A DNA stretch of 9,712 nt from Cyclobacteriaceae bacterium (GCA_025455225.1 JALOMY010000080.1:1-9712); one strand, 5' to 3'; positions 1 to 7,034 are shown, counted from the stretch's first letter. Numbers and translations: made by a program. The notes: generated by a model from the letters alone, not told the origin.

Positions 1-195
1 TATGTGATAACCGTATGCGACAACGCAAAAGAAAACTGCCCCTATTTTCCTGCCCGGGTAAAAATGCTTCACCACAACTTTCCCGATCCTGCCAAAGCAA
101 CCGGAACAGAAGAAGAAATCAAAGAGGAGTTTAGAAAAGTTCGCACTATGATCAAAGACTATACGCATCAGTTTTCCAAAAAATACTTCTCATGA
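1..195 (+). CDS. arsC: Arsenate reductase, thioredoxin-coupled LMW-phosphatase-like type (3' part)
   Basis: Only the C-terminal 64 residues are in the window; the frame is open to base 1, so the GTG at 4 is an internal codon and not the start. The enzyme reduces arsenate to arsenite in the cytoplasm. The visible part has the pair Cys-x6-Cys (CDNAKENC), with the same spacing as Cys82 and Cys89 of the Bacillus subtilis/Staphylococcus enzyme, which pass the disulfide to thioredoxin. It is followed by the HHNFPDPAKA segment and the helical end (GTEEEI...FRKVR) typical of this family. The catalytic CxxxxxR loop lies upstream, outside the window. Its stop codon overlaps the ATG of the arsenite pump (ATGA at 192-195), so the two are translationally coupled and act in sequence: reduce, then export. 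The family assignment rests on this short piece but the match is strong. Confidence 0.9.
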   Translation, partial: YVITVCDNAKENCPYFPARVKMLHHNFPDPAKATGTEEEIKEEFRKVRTMIKDYTHQFSKKYFS

Positions 196-1265
196 GTTCT
201 CTTCAATGCGCCCCTGCAGAACGTAAGAAACTTGGGTTTCTAGACCGGTATTTAACGCTGTGGATTTTTCTGGCAATGGGAATCGGAGTTTCACTGGGAT
301 ACTTTATTCCTGAAACGGCTGCATTCATCAATTCGCTTCAATCGGGCACTACTAACCTGCCGATTGCAATCGGTTTAATCCTGATGATGTATCCGCCATT
401 AGCTAAAGTTCGGTATGAACAATTGGGTAATGTTTTCCGGAACACGCGTATTCTATCCTTGTCGCTTGTAATGAACTGGCTGATTGGGCCTGTTCTTATG
501 TTCGTACTTGCAATTACATTTCTTCGCAACTATCCCGATTATATGGTTGGCCTTATAATGATTGGGTTGGCTCGGTGCATTGCCATGGTTATTGTCTGGA
601 ATGAATTGGCTAATGGAAACCGTGAATACGCTGCCGGCCTGGTTGCTTTTAACAGCATATTCCAGGTTTTATTCTACAGCGTTTTCGCATGGCTCTTTAT
701 TACATGGCTTCCTCCCAGGTTGGGCATAACAGGGTATGAAGTGAATATCAGCATTGGTCAGATTGCGGAAAGTGTATTTATCTATTTGGGAATTCCATTT
801 CTGGCTGGCTTTATTACACGCTTATTCCTCCGTAAACAATTCGGTGATGATTGGTATAACAATAAATTTATTCCGTTCATCAGTCCGATTACTTTGATTG
901 CCCTCTTGTTCACTATTGTAGCCATGTTCAGTCTGAAGGGTGAATTGATCGTACAAATACCAATGGATGTAGTTCGTATAGCCATTCCCCTGCTGATTTA
1001 CTTTATCATCATGTTTTTCATCACGTTTCTGATGGGCAAATCGCTGGGTGCAGATTATTCGCAAAATGCCGCCTTATCCTTTACAGCAGCCGGTAATAAT
1101 TTCGAATTAGCAATAGCAGTAGCTATTGGTGTTTTCGGCATCAACAGTGGTCAGGCCTTTGCAGGAGTTATTGGTCCACTGGTAGAGGTTCCGGCATTAA
1201 TAACCCTGGTCAATGTGTCGTTTTGGCTACAGCGCAAAATGTATAAGGAGAGCTCCGCCCACTAA
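192..1265 (+). CDS. acr3: Arsenite efflux transporter, ACR3 family
   Basis: A 357-residue inner-membrane protein of the bile/arsenite/riboflavin transporter superfamily that exports arsenite (and possibly antimonite) using the proton gradient. About ten hydrophobic segments are visible, roughly at residues 22-40, 54-71, 87-111, 116-135, 147-171, 191-211, 226-247, 258-281, 294-316 and 321-346. The two hallmark residues of the family are present: Cys129 in the fourth helix (GLARCIAMV) and Glu305 in the ninth (GNNFELAIAV), at the same numbers as in the studied Alkaliphilus metalliredigens protein. Length is normal for bacterial ACR3. The ATG at 192 overlaps the arsC stop. No arsR-type repressor is visible; it may lie upstream of the window. 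ACR3 is distinct from the ArsB family, so arsB would be the wrong symbol. Confidence 0.95.
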   Translation: MSSLQCAPAERKKLGFLDRYLTLWIFLAMGIGVSLGYFIPETAAFINSLQSGTTNLPIAIGLILMMYPPLAKVRYEQLGNVFRNTRILSLSLVMNWLIGPVLMFVLAITFLRNYPDYMVGLIMIGLARCIAMVIVWNELANGNREYAAGLVAFNSIFQVLFYSVFAWLFITWLPPRLGITGYEVNISIGQIAESVFIYLGIPFLAGFITRLFLRKQFGDDWYNNKFIPFISPITLIALLFTIVAMFSLKGELIVQIPMDVVRIAIPLLIYFIIMFFITFLMGKSLGADYSQNAALSFTAAGNNFELAIAVAIGVFGINSGQAFAGVIGPLVEVPALITLVNVSFWLQRKMYKESSAH

Positions 1266-1277
1266 GATTCTCATCGT

Positions 1278-1310
1278 TCTGTTTACGAATGACTAAATCA
1301 TTTACATTTG
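1278..1310 (+). promoter_or_regulatory. Candidate Bacteroidota sigma-A promoter for the serB-serA fusion gene
   Basis: TACATTTG at 1303-1310 matches the Bacteroidota -7 consensus TAnnTTTG at every fixed position. A weak -33 element (TCTG, 1278-1281, one mismatch to TTTG) sits 21 nt upstream. Transcription would begin near 1316-1320, leaving a leader of roughly 10 nt before the ATG at 1329. The box lies in the 63-nt gap after the ars operon, where a new transcription unit would be expected. Confidence 0.5.
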
Positions 1311-1328
1311 GGATTGTTTTTATCCCCA

Positions 1329-3221
1329 ATGAAACTAAATAAGTATATCGTAATCGATTTCGATAGCACATTTACCAAAGTTGAAGCTTTTGACATCCTC
1401 GCAGAGATTACCTTAAAGGACCATCCTGAGGCCGAAGAGGTGAAACATAAAATCCATGAAATCACCAATCTGGCCATGAGCGGATCCATATCCTTTCGCG
1501 AATCGCTGGAAAGGCGGGTGGCGCTTCTCTCCCCCAACAAAACGCAATTGCTGCAACTGGCTGAAAAATTGAAGTCGAAGGTTTCTGAATCATTTAAGCG
1601 CAACCGTGATTTTTTCAAGAAATATGCCGATAACATCTATGTGATATCCAACGGCTTTCACATTTTTATCGATCCCGTAGTAACTGAATTCGGCATTAAG
1701 CCTGAGAATATTCTGGCCAACCGGTTTCACTTTGATGAACAAGGTAATGTAACCGGGTTCGATAAGGATAATCCGCTATCCGCAAACAATGGAAAGTCAG
1801 AACAACTTAAACGATTGAATCTGCCCGGAGATGTGTACGTTATCGGAGATGGTTACACCGATTACGAAATCAAGCATGCCGGATTAGCCAACAAATTCTA
1901 TGCGTTTACAGAGAATGTTGAACGCGAAAACATTATGGATAAAGCCGATCACATTACGCCAAGCCTGGATGAATTTCTTTACCTCAACAAACTGAACACT
2001 GTAGTCTCTTATCCGAAGAACCGGATTAATGTACTGCTTCTTGAAAATGTTCATCCGGTTGCCATTGAATTACTGAAGGCAGAAGGTTTTACCGTGGAGG
2101 CTCACACGGCCGCATTGACCGAGGATGAGTTGTGTCAGAAAATCAAAAATGTTTCCGTACTTGGTATTCGCTCCAAAACCCAGGTAACCGAGAAAGTGCT
2201 TCAACATGCCAACCGTTTAATGGCTATTGGTGCTTTCTGCATCGGCACCAACCAGATCGACTTAAAAACAGCAACTAAAAAAGGTATTGCCGTCTTCAAC
2301 GCACCGTTCAGTAATACGCGTTCGGTTGTGGAACTCGCTATTGCAGAAATGATCATGCTTCTGCGCAACATCTTTGATAAATCCGCTAAGATGCATTCGG
2401 GTAAATGGGATAAATCGGCCAGCGGAAGTTTTGAGATACGGGGCAAAAAGCTTGGCATCATCGGATATGGAAACATCGGAACCCAGCTTTCTGTTTTGGC
2501 TGAGTCCATAGGTATGAAGGTATACTACTACGATGTGGAGGAAAAACTTTCATTAGGCAATGCTACCCGGTGCAAATCCATGAAAGAAGTACTTGAGCAG
2601 GCTGATGTTGTCTCCCTCCATGTTGACGGGCGAAAATCCAATACCAACCTGATTGGCCATAAAGAGTTTAACCTGATGAAGCCCGGTGTCGTTTTCATCA
2701 ACCTGAGCCGCGGCCACATTGTTGATATACAGGCTTTGAAAGAAAATATTCAAAGTGGAAAAGTTGCTGGTTGTGCTGTCGATGTTTTTCCGTATGAACC
2801 GGTAAGCAACCAGGAAGAATTTGTTTCTGAATTACGAGGACTTTCCAACACCATTCTTACTCCACATATTGGCGGAAGTACTGTGGAAGCCCAGGAAAAC
2901 ATCGGTAATTATGTACCGGGAAAAATCATGGATTATATCAATACCGGCAGCACATCCAATAGTGTGAACTTCCCTAACCTGGTATTGCCTACATTAGAAA
3001 ATGCCCACCGCCTGATTCACATCCATAACAATGTTCCGGGTATTCTAGCGCAGATTAACCAAATATTGGCCGATCATAACATCAACATAGCCGGACAATA
3101 TTTAAAAACGACTGAAGCCATTGGCTATGTAATAACCGATATTGATAAGGAATACAATAAGGAAGTAATTAAAGCATTACGAAGCATTGAGCATACTATT
3201 AAATTCAGAGTGCTATATTGA
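1329..3221 (+). CDS. serA: Phosphoserine phosphatase-phosphoglycerate dehydrogenase fusion (SerB-SerA)
   Basis: A 630-residue cytoplasmic fusion with enzymes for the first and last steps of serine synthesis. Residues 4-218 are a HAD phosphatase with all motifs: DFDST (Asp10, Asp12), Glu19 at the substrate-binding position of Methanocaldococcus PSP, Ser107, Lys156, and GDGxxD (Asp174, Asp178). Residues 233-545 are a D-3-phosphoglycerate dehydrogenase with NAD-binding GYGNIG (379-384) and catalytic Arg461, Glu490 and His513, spaced as Arg240, Glu269 and His292 in E. coli SerA. Residues 560-630 are an ACT domain keeping His566, Asn568 and Asn586, matching the serine-binding His344, Asn346 and Asn364 of E. 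coli, so feedback inhibition by L-serine is predicted. ATG 1329 is preferred over TTG 1308, which lies inside the promoter and adds seven residues ahead of the HAD fold. The middle enzyme (SerC) is missing from the chain but is probably encoded at 4354. Confidence 0.93.
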   Translation: MKLNKYIVIDFDSTFTKVEAFDILAEITLKDHPEAEEVKHKIHEITNLAMSGSISFRESLERRVALLSPNKTQLLQLAEKLKSKVSESFKRNRDFFKKYADNIYVISNGFHIFIDPVVTEFGIKPENILANRFHFDEQGNVTGFDKDNPLSANNGKSEQLKRLNLPGDVYVIGDGYTDYEIKHAGLANKFYAFTENVERENIMDKADHITPSLDEFLYLNKLNTVVSYPKNRINVLLLENVHPVAIELLKAEGFTVEAHTAALTEDELCQKIKNVSVLGIRSKTQVTEKVLQHANRLMAIGAFCIGTNQIDLKTATKKGIAVFNAPFSNTRSVVELAIAEMIMLLRNIFDKSAKMHSGKWDKSASGSFEIRGKKLGIIGYGNIGTQLSVLAESIGMKVYYYDVEEKLSLGNATRCKSMKEVLEQADVVSLHVDGRKSNTNLIGHKEFNLMKPGVVFINLSRGHIVDIQALKENIQSGKVAGCAVDVFPYEPVSNQEEFVSELRGLSNTILTPHIGGSTVEAQENIGNYVPGKIMDYINTGSTSNSVNFPNLVLPTLENAHRLIHIHNNVPGILAQINQILADHNINIAGQYLKTTEAIGYVITDIDKEYNKEVIKALRSIEHTIKFRVLY

Positions 3222-3224
3222 TAC

Positions 3225-4049
3225 ATGAATTCCAAGGAGAAGCTCAGCGGTACCAAACTCAAGATTTATGAAATAATATTTGAATCAGATACACGCGAAG
3301 GCAAACTATTCGATATCCTTTTATTATTATGCATTGTCTTAAGTGTGCTGGTAGTTATTTTAGAGAGTGTGCCATCTATTAAAGAAGAATGGCATCATAT
3401 TCTTATCGCTTTGGAGTGGTTCTTCACCGGGGTTTTTACAATTGAATATATAGCCCGGATGTGGGTTGTTCTTAATAAGCGGAAATACTTCTTTTCATTC
3501 TTTGGCCTGGTCGATCTTCTTTCCATTGCCCCTACGTATTTAAGCATCTTCTTTACCGGTGCCCAATCTTTATTGGTCATTCGCAGCTTACGACTAATTC
3601 GGATTTTCAGAATTTTTAAATTGGCCCGATTTATCGGTGAAGGACAAAATCTAATCAGTGCAATTAAGTCCAGTCAATATAAGATTATTGTATTTCTGAC
3701 TACCGTAGCTACTTCGGTCATCATTTTTGGCACCATAATGTATCTTATTGAAGGGCCCGAATACGGATTTACGAGTATACCCGTAAGCATTTACTGGGCT
3801 ATTGTTACCATGACTACGGTTGGCTACGGTGACATTTCACCGCATACGGCTCTCGGCCAGACGCTGGCATCCATCATTATGATTATGGGCTACGGCATTA
3901 TTGCTGTACCAACCGGTATTGTTTCTTCTGAAATGATTGAGTTAAACCGCAGGAAGAAAATCACTACGCAGGTATGCCCGCATTGCTTAAAAGAAGGACA
4001 TGAATCTGACGCAATCTATTGTAAATATTGCGGAGGCAAATTGAATTAA
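3225..4049 (+). CDS. Voltage-gated-type potassium channel (six-helix) with C-terminal zinc ribbon
   Basis: A 274-residue inner-membrane ion channel of the Kv/VIC superfamily. Segments: S1 about 28-48, S2 59-83 (acidic Glu64, Glu74), S3 91-111 (Asp97), S4 115-136 with positive residues at every third place (Arg120, 123, 126, 129, Lys132, Arg135), S5 152-176, pore helix 186-198, and S6 209-235 with a Pro near the gate (VPTG). The selectivity filter is TTVGYGD (197-203), the K+ signature. After S6, CPHC (251-254) and CKYC (266-269) form a four-cysteine zinc ribbon on the cytoplasmic side. A complete S4 implies voltage sensing; the zinc ribbon's role is unknown. The ATG lies 3 nt after the fusion-gene stop, so the two genes are almost surely cotranscribed, although no functional tie to serine synthesis is established. 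I see no RCK/TrkA-N or cyclic-nucleotide domain. Confidence 0.92.
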   Translation: MNSKEKLSGTKLKIYEIIFESDTREGKLFDILLLLCIVLSVLVVILESVPSIKEEWHHILIALEWFFTGVFTIEYIARMWVVLNKRKYFFSFFGLVDLLSIAPTYLSIFFTGAQSLLVIRSLRLIRIFRIFKLARFIGEGQNLISAIKSSQYKIIVFLTTVATSVIIFGTIMYLIEGPEYGFTSIPVSIYWAIVTMTTVGYGDISPHTALGQTLASIIMIMGYGIIAVPTGIVSSEMIELNRRKKITTQVCPHCLKEGHESDAIYCKYCGGKLN

Positions 4050-4074
4050 AAAACCCACCGGATTTGGTGAGGTG
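4046..4074 (-). terminator. Terminator-like hairpin reading leftward, possibly bidirectional
   Basis: Read on the minus strand, ACC-T-CACC pairs with GGTG-GGT around a 6-nt loop (AAATCC), giving a 7-bp stem with one bulged base, directly followed by six T residues. This is the form of an intrinsic terminator for leftward transcription. Read rightward the same hairpin is followed only by GTTTC, so it would end transcription after the channel gene weakly at best. No leftward gene is recognisable to its right, so what it terminates is unclear. Confidence 0.45.
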
Positions 4075-4353
4075 TTTCTGAACCCCATAAAGACAAGTTT
4101 TGAGCTGCCTATAACCGCAACCTTCTTCTGTTATCCTGCTTTTTGGGCGAGGACCCCTCCAATAAAAATCGGAATGAGCTGAGGCCTGATTTTGGTTATA
4201 CGCTTCACTCGGTATTGTTTTAATTGTTAGGTTCAGCAAACGTGTCCCAAATCCGAGTGGATTTCTTGATTCAAAGGAAATAAAAAGTTAGAGCGCTTAA
4301 AAGATTGCTTAACATCTTATTTTTTAGTAATCAGCGGATCAGGAATTTTGATT
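4050..4353. other. Intergenic region of about 300 nt between channel and aminotransferase genes
   Basis: No protein gene is convincing here. A minus-strand reading frame spans 4239-3964 but overlaps the channel's 3' end and matches no family I know. The region holds the leftward terminator-like hairpin at its left edge, a short GAGG/CCTC hairpin (about 4149-4159), and a long inverted repeat at 4204-4261. I found no tRNA T-loop (no GGTTCRA followed by a matching stem), no known riboswitch core, and no full TAnnTTTG promoter on either strand; TATTTTTT at 4318-4325 is a seven-of-eight match without a -33 partner. Confidence 0.5.
4204..4261. repeat. Inverted repeat CACTCGG/CCGAGTG, possible RNA stem
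   Basis: CACTCGG (4206-4212) and CCGAGTG (4253-4259) are perfect complements separated by 40 nt. The stem extends outward by a G-T wobble and a T-A pair (4204-4205 with 4260-4261), and inward, after a 2x2 mismatch, by TTG/CAA (4215-4217 with 4248-4250). This would give a stem of about twelve pairs capped by a 30-nt loop, about 90 nt before the aminotransferase start. It may be a leader structure or part of an unannotated small RNA; as a DNA site it is too widely spaced for an ordinary operator. Confidence 0.4.
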
Positions 4354-5433
4354 ATGCGCTCCTTTATCAATTTTACTCCGGGTCCGTCTCAACTCTATTT
4401 TACTGTTGAAGACCATGTGCGGAAAGCCTTTCGCGATTCCGTTCCAACACTATCCCATCGCAGCAAAGTATTTGAATCCATTTATAGAGAAACTGCAAAT
4501 GGTTTACGGGCGTTACTTGGCGTACCCGATAATTGGTACATTCTTTTTACTTCCTCCGCCACCGAAGTCTGGGAACGAATCATTGAAAATTTAGTTGAGG
4601 AACAATCACATCATTTTGTAAACGGTGCTTTTTCTCTTCGATTCTGTGAAATCGCACAACAACTTAACCGAAAAGCTGCATTTACCCGTGTTCTGGAAGG
4701 CCAGGCTTTTATCAACAATACAATACCCTCTCCTGCAGAACTGATTGCACTCACGCACAATGAAACCAGCACAGGAGTATCCTTACCGCTGGAATTTATT
4801 CATGGGTTTAAAGCCCGGTATCCTAATTCATTGGTTGCTGTTGATGCCGTATCGTCACTGCCCTATCCGCAATTTGATTTCACCAAAATCGATACATTAT
4901 TTTTCTCCGTTCAAAAGGGATTTGGATTGCCAGCCGGCCTTGGTGTATGGATGATCAACGAAGCGTGTCTTTCCAAAGCAGAGACCCTGCTATCTAAAGG
5001 AATTTGTATCGGGTCATATCATAATTTAGTGAGTCTCGTATCGCATGCAAGAAAAAATCAAACACCAGAAACACCCAATGTCCTGGGAATTTATCTTCTC
5101 GGCAAAGTAGTACAGGATATGTTACGCAGGGGAATCGAAGTTATTCGTAGAGAGACTGAATATAAGGCCGCCCTGATGTATAATCTCCTGACCCAGCATG
5201 ACCAAATTAAACCCTTTGTTACGGCAAAAGAACATCAGTCGAAAACCGTAATTGTTGCCGATTGCGGAAATTACACAGACTCACTTACGAAATATTTACA
5301 GCAAAAGGGTTTATCACCGGGTGATGGTTATGGTAAATTCAAAACCACGCAACTTCGGTTTGCTAACTTCCCCACCCACTCCAAAGAACAGTTTGAGTTG
5401 CTGGTGGATTCCATTGAAGCATTTAAGGAATAA
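4354..5433 (+). CDS. Class V PLP aminotransferase, probable phosphoserine aminotransferase (SerC-like)
   Basis: A 359-residue cytoplasmic fold-type I aminotransferase. Visible features: the N-terminal FTPGPSQL segment, SHRSK (34-38) as in SerC and related enzymes, TSSATE (66-71) at the PLP-phosphate loop, NETSTG (136-141), DAVSS (164-168) whose Asp contacts the PLP ring nitrogen, the Schiff-base Lys188 in SVQKGFG, TPN (240-242), and Arg335 near the end, at the place of the substrate carboxylate-binding Arg. Phosphoserine aminotransferase converts 3-phosphohydroxypyruvate plus glutamate to phosphoserine, exactly the step missing from the SerB-SerA fusion upstream. The sequence differs from the common SerC of Bacteroidetes in its early part, so an alanine-glyoxylate-type substrate is possible. 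ATG 4354 is preferred to TTG 4348, which adds only two residues. Class V membership is secure; the SerC role is inferred from motifs and context. Confidence 0.75.
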   Translation: MRSFINFTPGPSQLYFTVEDHVRKAFRDSVPTLSHRSKVFESIYRETANGLRALLGVPDNWYILFTSSATEVWERIIENLVEEQSHHFVNGAFSLRFCEIAQQLNRKAAFTRVLEGQAFINNTIPSPAELIALTHNETSTGVSLPLEFIHGFKARYPNSLVAVDAVSSLPYPQFDFTKIDTLFFSVQKGFGLPAGLGVWMINEACLSKAETLLSKGICIGSYHNLVSLVSHARKNQTPETPNVLGIYLLGKVVQDMLRRGIEVIRRETEYKAALMYNLLTQHDQIKPFVTAKEHQSKTVIVADCGNYTDSLTKYLQQKGLSPGDGYGKFKTTQLRFANFPTHSKEQFELLVDSIEAFKE

Positions 5434-5500
5434 TTGAATGTGCATTAAACCTTCGTCTTTAAAATTAGTCTAACTTCCGCCTTGTAAAACCCGGCCTTCC

Positions 5501-6040
5501 TTGGAAGACAAAGAACTGCTGGATAAAATCCGCAATCCGGACACCCGAAACTATGGATTCAACATGCTGGTACGCTCCTACCAGCAACGCGTCTATTGGC
5601 ACGTACGTAAAATGGTTATAGATCATGATGACGCTGATGATCTTACCCAGGAAGTATTTATTAAAATACATAAACACATTGATGGTTTTCGGGAAGATGC
5701 CCAACTTTTTACCTGGATTTACCGCATTGCCACCAATGAATGCTTGAGTTTTCTGAACCGGAAGAAAAAACGATTCTTTTTACCCATTGGTGACGTAACT
5801 GCAGAACTCTCAGGCAAACTCGATAGCGGGCACAATCTTTCCGGAGATGATATCCAGATCAGACTACAAAAAGCCCTATTGAAACTACCTGATAAACAAC
5901 GGGTTGTTTTCAATATGAAGTATTTCGAAGATCTTTCATATGAAGAAATTGCCCAAATAACCGACACCAGCGTTGGCGCATTAAAAGCCAGCTACCACCA
6001 TGCCGTAAAGAAAATCGAAGATTTATTAACCGATGATTAA
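5501..6040 (+). CDS. ECF-type RNA polymerase sigma factor
   Basis: A 179-residue sigma-70 family protein with only regions 2 and 4. Region 2 covers about residues 20-90: DDADDLTQEVF (42-53) for core binding, then FTWIYRIATNECL for -10 recognition. A linker (91-118) leads to region 4 at about 122-175, where LPDKQRVVF and DLSYEEIAQI-x-T-x3-GALKASYHHAV form the helix-turn-helix that reads the -35-type element. The start is TTG 5501: an in-frame TAA at 5471 excludes any longer form with ATG or GTG, and starting at Met22 would cut into region 2. The N-terminal MEDKELLDKIRNPDTR style is usual for Bacteroidota members. It heads a four-gene set with an inner-membrane protein and two secreted proteins, the arrangement expected of an envelope-responsive sigma factor held by its downstream neighbour. 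I see no clear promoter in 5434-5500. Confidence 0.93.
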   Translation: MEDKELLDKIRNPDTRNYGFNMLVRSYQQRVYWHVRKMVIDHDDADDLTQEVFIKIHKHIDGFREDAQLFTWIYRIATNECLSFLNRKKKRFFLPIGDVTAELSGKLDSGHNLSGDDIQIRLQKALLKLPDKQRVVFNMKYFEDLSYEEIAQITDTSVGALKASYHHAVKKIEDLLTDD

Positions 6041-6073
6041 ACCTTTCGGTCAGAATTTAGTCAAAGCAGCAAA

Positions 6074-6505
6074 ATGAAAAAGCTCGAAAAAATACCAAAA
6101 AACAACATTTACAAAGTGCCCGATGGGTATTTCGAGCAATTGCCCATGAAAATACAGGCCCGCATCGAAACCCGAACTGCATCTCAAACCCGGGTTTTAG
6201 GGATCAAACGATACGCCTTGTATTATGCAATTCCAGTGGTTGCCTTACTCATTGTAGCAGTTTTTATTTTCAAACCCGGACAGGACGAATCGGTAGAATC
6301 CATGCTGAGTTCGGTAAGCACTGAACAGCTGATTACCTACCTGGAAGATAACAACCTCACCACAGATGAACTCCTTGAAAACATGGAATTTGATGAGTTC
6401 ACCATAGAGTCCATTGAAAATGAAGTGTACAGCGACTTTGTACTGGATGAAGAAATGCTGCAGTTATTACCGGATGAATTAGAAATTAACCCAGATTCAA
6501 TATAA
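6074..6505 (+). CDS. Single-span membrane protein, candidate anti-sigma factor
   Basis: A 143-residue protein with no family I can name. Residues 1-46 are basic (11 Lys/Arg against 4 acidic) and contain NIYKVPDGYFEQLP, a motif type I associate with short membrane proteins encoded after sigma factors in Bacteroidota. One hydrophobic segment spans about 47-66. Residues 68-143 are extremely acidic, with 23 Asp/Glu and no Lys or Arg. By the positive-inside rule the N-terminus is cytoplasmic and the acidic tail periplasmic. Lying 33 nt after the ECF sigma gene, it is best read as its anti-sigma factor, with the short N-terminal part binding sigma. It lacks a zinc-binding HxxxCxxC anti-sigma motif, so this role is inferred from position and topology alone. 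The next gene starts 5 nt after its stop. Confidence 0.7.
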   Translation: MKKLEKIPKNNIYKVPDGYFEQLPMKIQARIETRTASQTRVLGIKRYALYYAIPVVALLIVAVFIFKPGQDESVESMLSSVSTEQLITYLEDNNLTTDELLENMEFDEFTIESIENEVYSDFVLDEEMLQLLPDELEINPDSI

Positions 6506-6510
6506 AAGCC

Positions 6511-7023
6511 ATGAACAGGATATTGATTTTAGTAATGCTTATACTGACTACCATACCAGTATGGTCGCAAGAGGATGAATTGGCGGGACGGGATCCGAAA
6601 GCCCAGGAGAAAATCAAGGCAGCCCGCATTGCTTTTATTACAGAACGACTTGAACTTACACCTGAAGAAGCAGAAAAATTCTGGCCGGTTTATCGTGAGT
6701 TTTCAGCCAAACGTATGGAACTGCGTCAACAGTTTGATCAGGCAAGAAAAAATCCGCAACCTGATCTTTCACAGGAACAAGTCGACAAAGATCTTGTAGA
6801 ACTTAACCTGAAAATCAAACAACAGGAACTTGACCTTGAAAAAGAATATTCGCGTAAAATGCTCAATGTAATTCCTGCTCAGAAATTAACCGCGCTCAAA
6901 CGTGCCGAAGACGATTTCAGAAGATTACTAATTCAGCAAATTCAACAACGTCAGCTTCAACAACAACGCAGGCAACAATTTCAAGACCGGAATGAACAAC
7001 GCTTAAGACAACGGAACAACTGA
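6511..7023 (+). CDS. Secreted Spy/CpxP-like helical protein with Gln/Arg-rich tail
   Basis: A 170-residue protein with a signal peptide (1-19 or 1-20, hydrophobic core ILILVMLILTTI, cleavage near VWS-Q). The mature part is predicted almost wholly helical: the segment ITERLELTPEEAEKFWPVYREF (43-64) resembles the LTPEQ-type helices of Spy/CpxP periplasmic proteins that are common in Bacteroidota, followed by a long charged helix (66-140). The last 30 residues (141-170) hold 13 Gln and 7 Arg with only 2 acidic residues. Spy and CpxP act as periplasmic chaperones or stress sensors; here the protein sits between the candidate anti-sigma factor and a probable outer-membrane protein, so an envelope-stress role is likely. 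Sequence likeness to true Spy is weak, so the family link is tentative. Its stop lies 11 nt before the next start. Confidence 0.75.
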   Translation: MNRILILVMLILTTIPVWSQEDELAGRDPKAQEKIKAARIAFITERLELTPEEAEKFWPVYREFSAKRMELRQQFDQARKNPQPDLSQEQVDKDLVELNLKIKQQELDLEKEYSRKMLNVIPAQKLTALKRAEDDFRRLLIQQIQQRQLQQQRRQQFQDRNEQRLRQRNN

Positions 7024-7034
7024 TAAGCCAAGTA

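Noticed and set aside
4..6. GTG as a real start of a 63-residue protein
   Set aside because: The frame is open through base 1 and the product aligns with the C-terminal half of arsenate reductase, so this is a gene cut by the window edge.
1308..1328. TTG start adding seven residues to the SerB-SerA fusion
   Set aside because: The TTG lies inside the perfect -7 box TACATTTG, and the extra residues precede the normal start of the HAD fold; ATG 1329 fits better.
3964..4239. Minus-strand reading frame of 91 codons overlapping the channel's 3' end
   Set aside because: It runs antisense through the channel's zinc-ribbon codons, includes the terminator-like hairpin inside its frame, has no promoter box, and matches no family I know. 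I treat it as chance, while keeping the hairpin as a separate finding.
4348..4353. TTG start adding two residues to the SerC-like aminotransferase
   Set aside because: An ATG follows two codons later and puts the conserved N-terminal segment at its usual distance from the start.
4050..4353. tRNA or known riboswitch in the intergenic gap
   Set aside because: No T-loop with a matching stem, no cloverleaf and no recognised riboswitch core could be found on either strand by eye.
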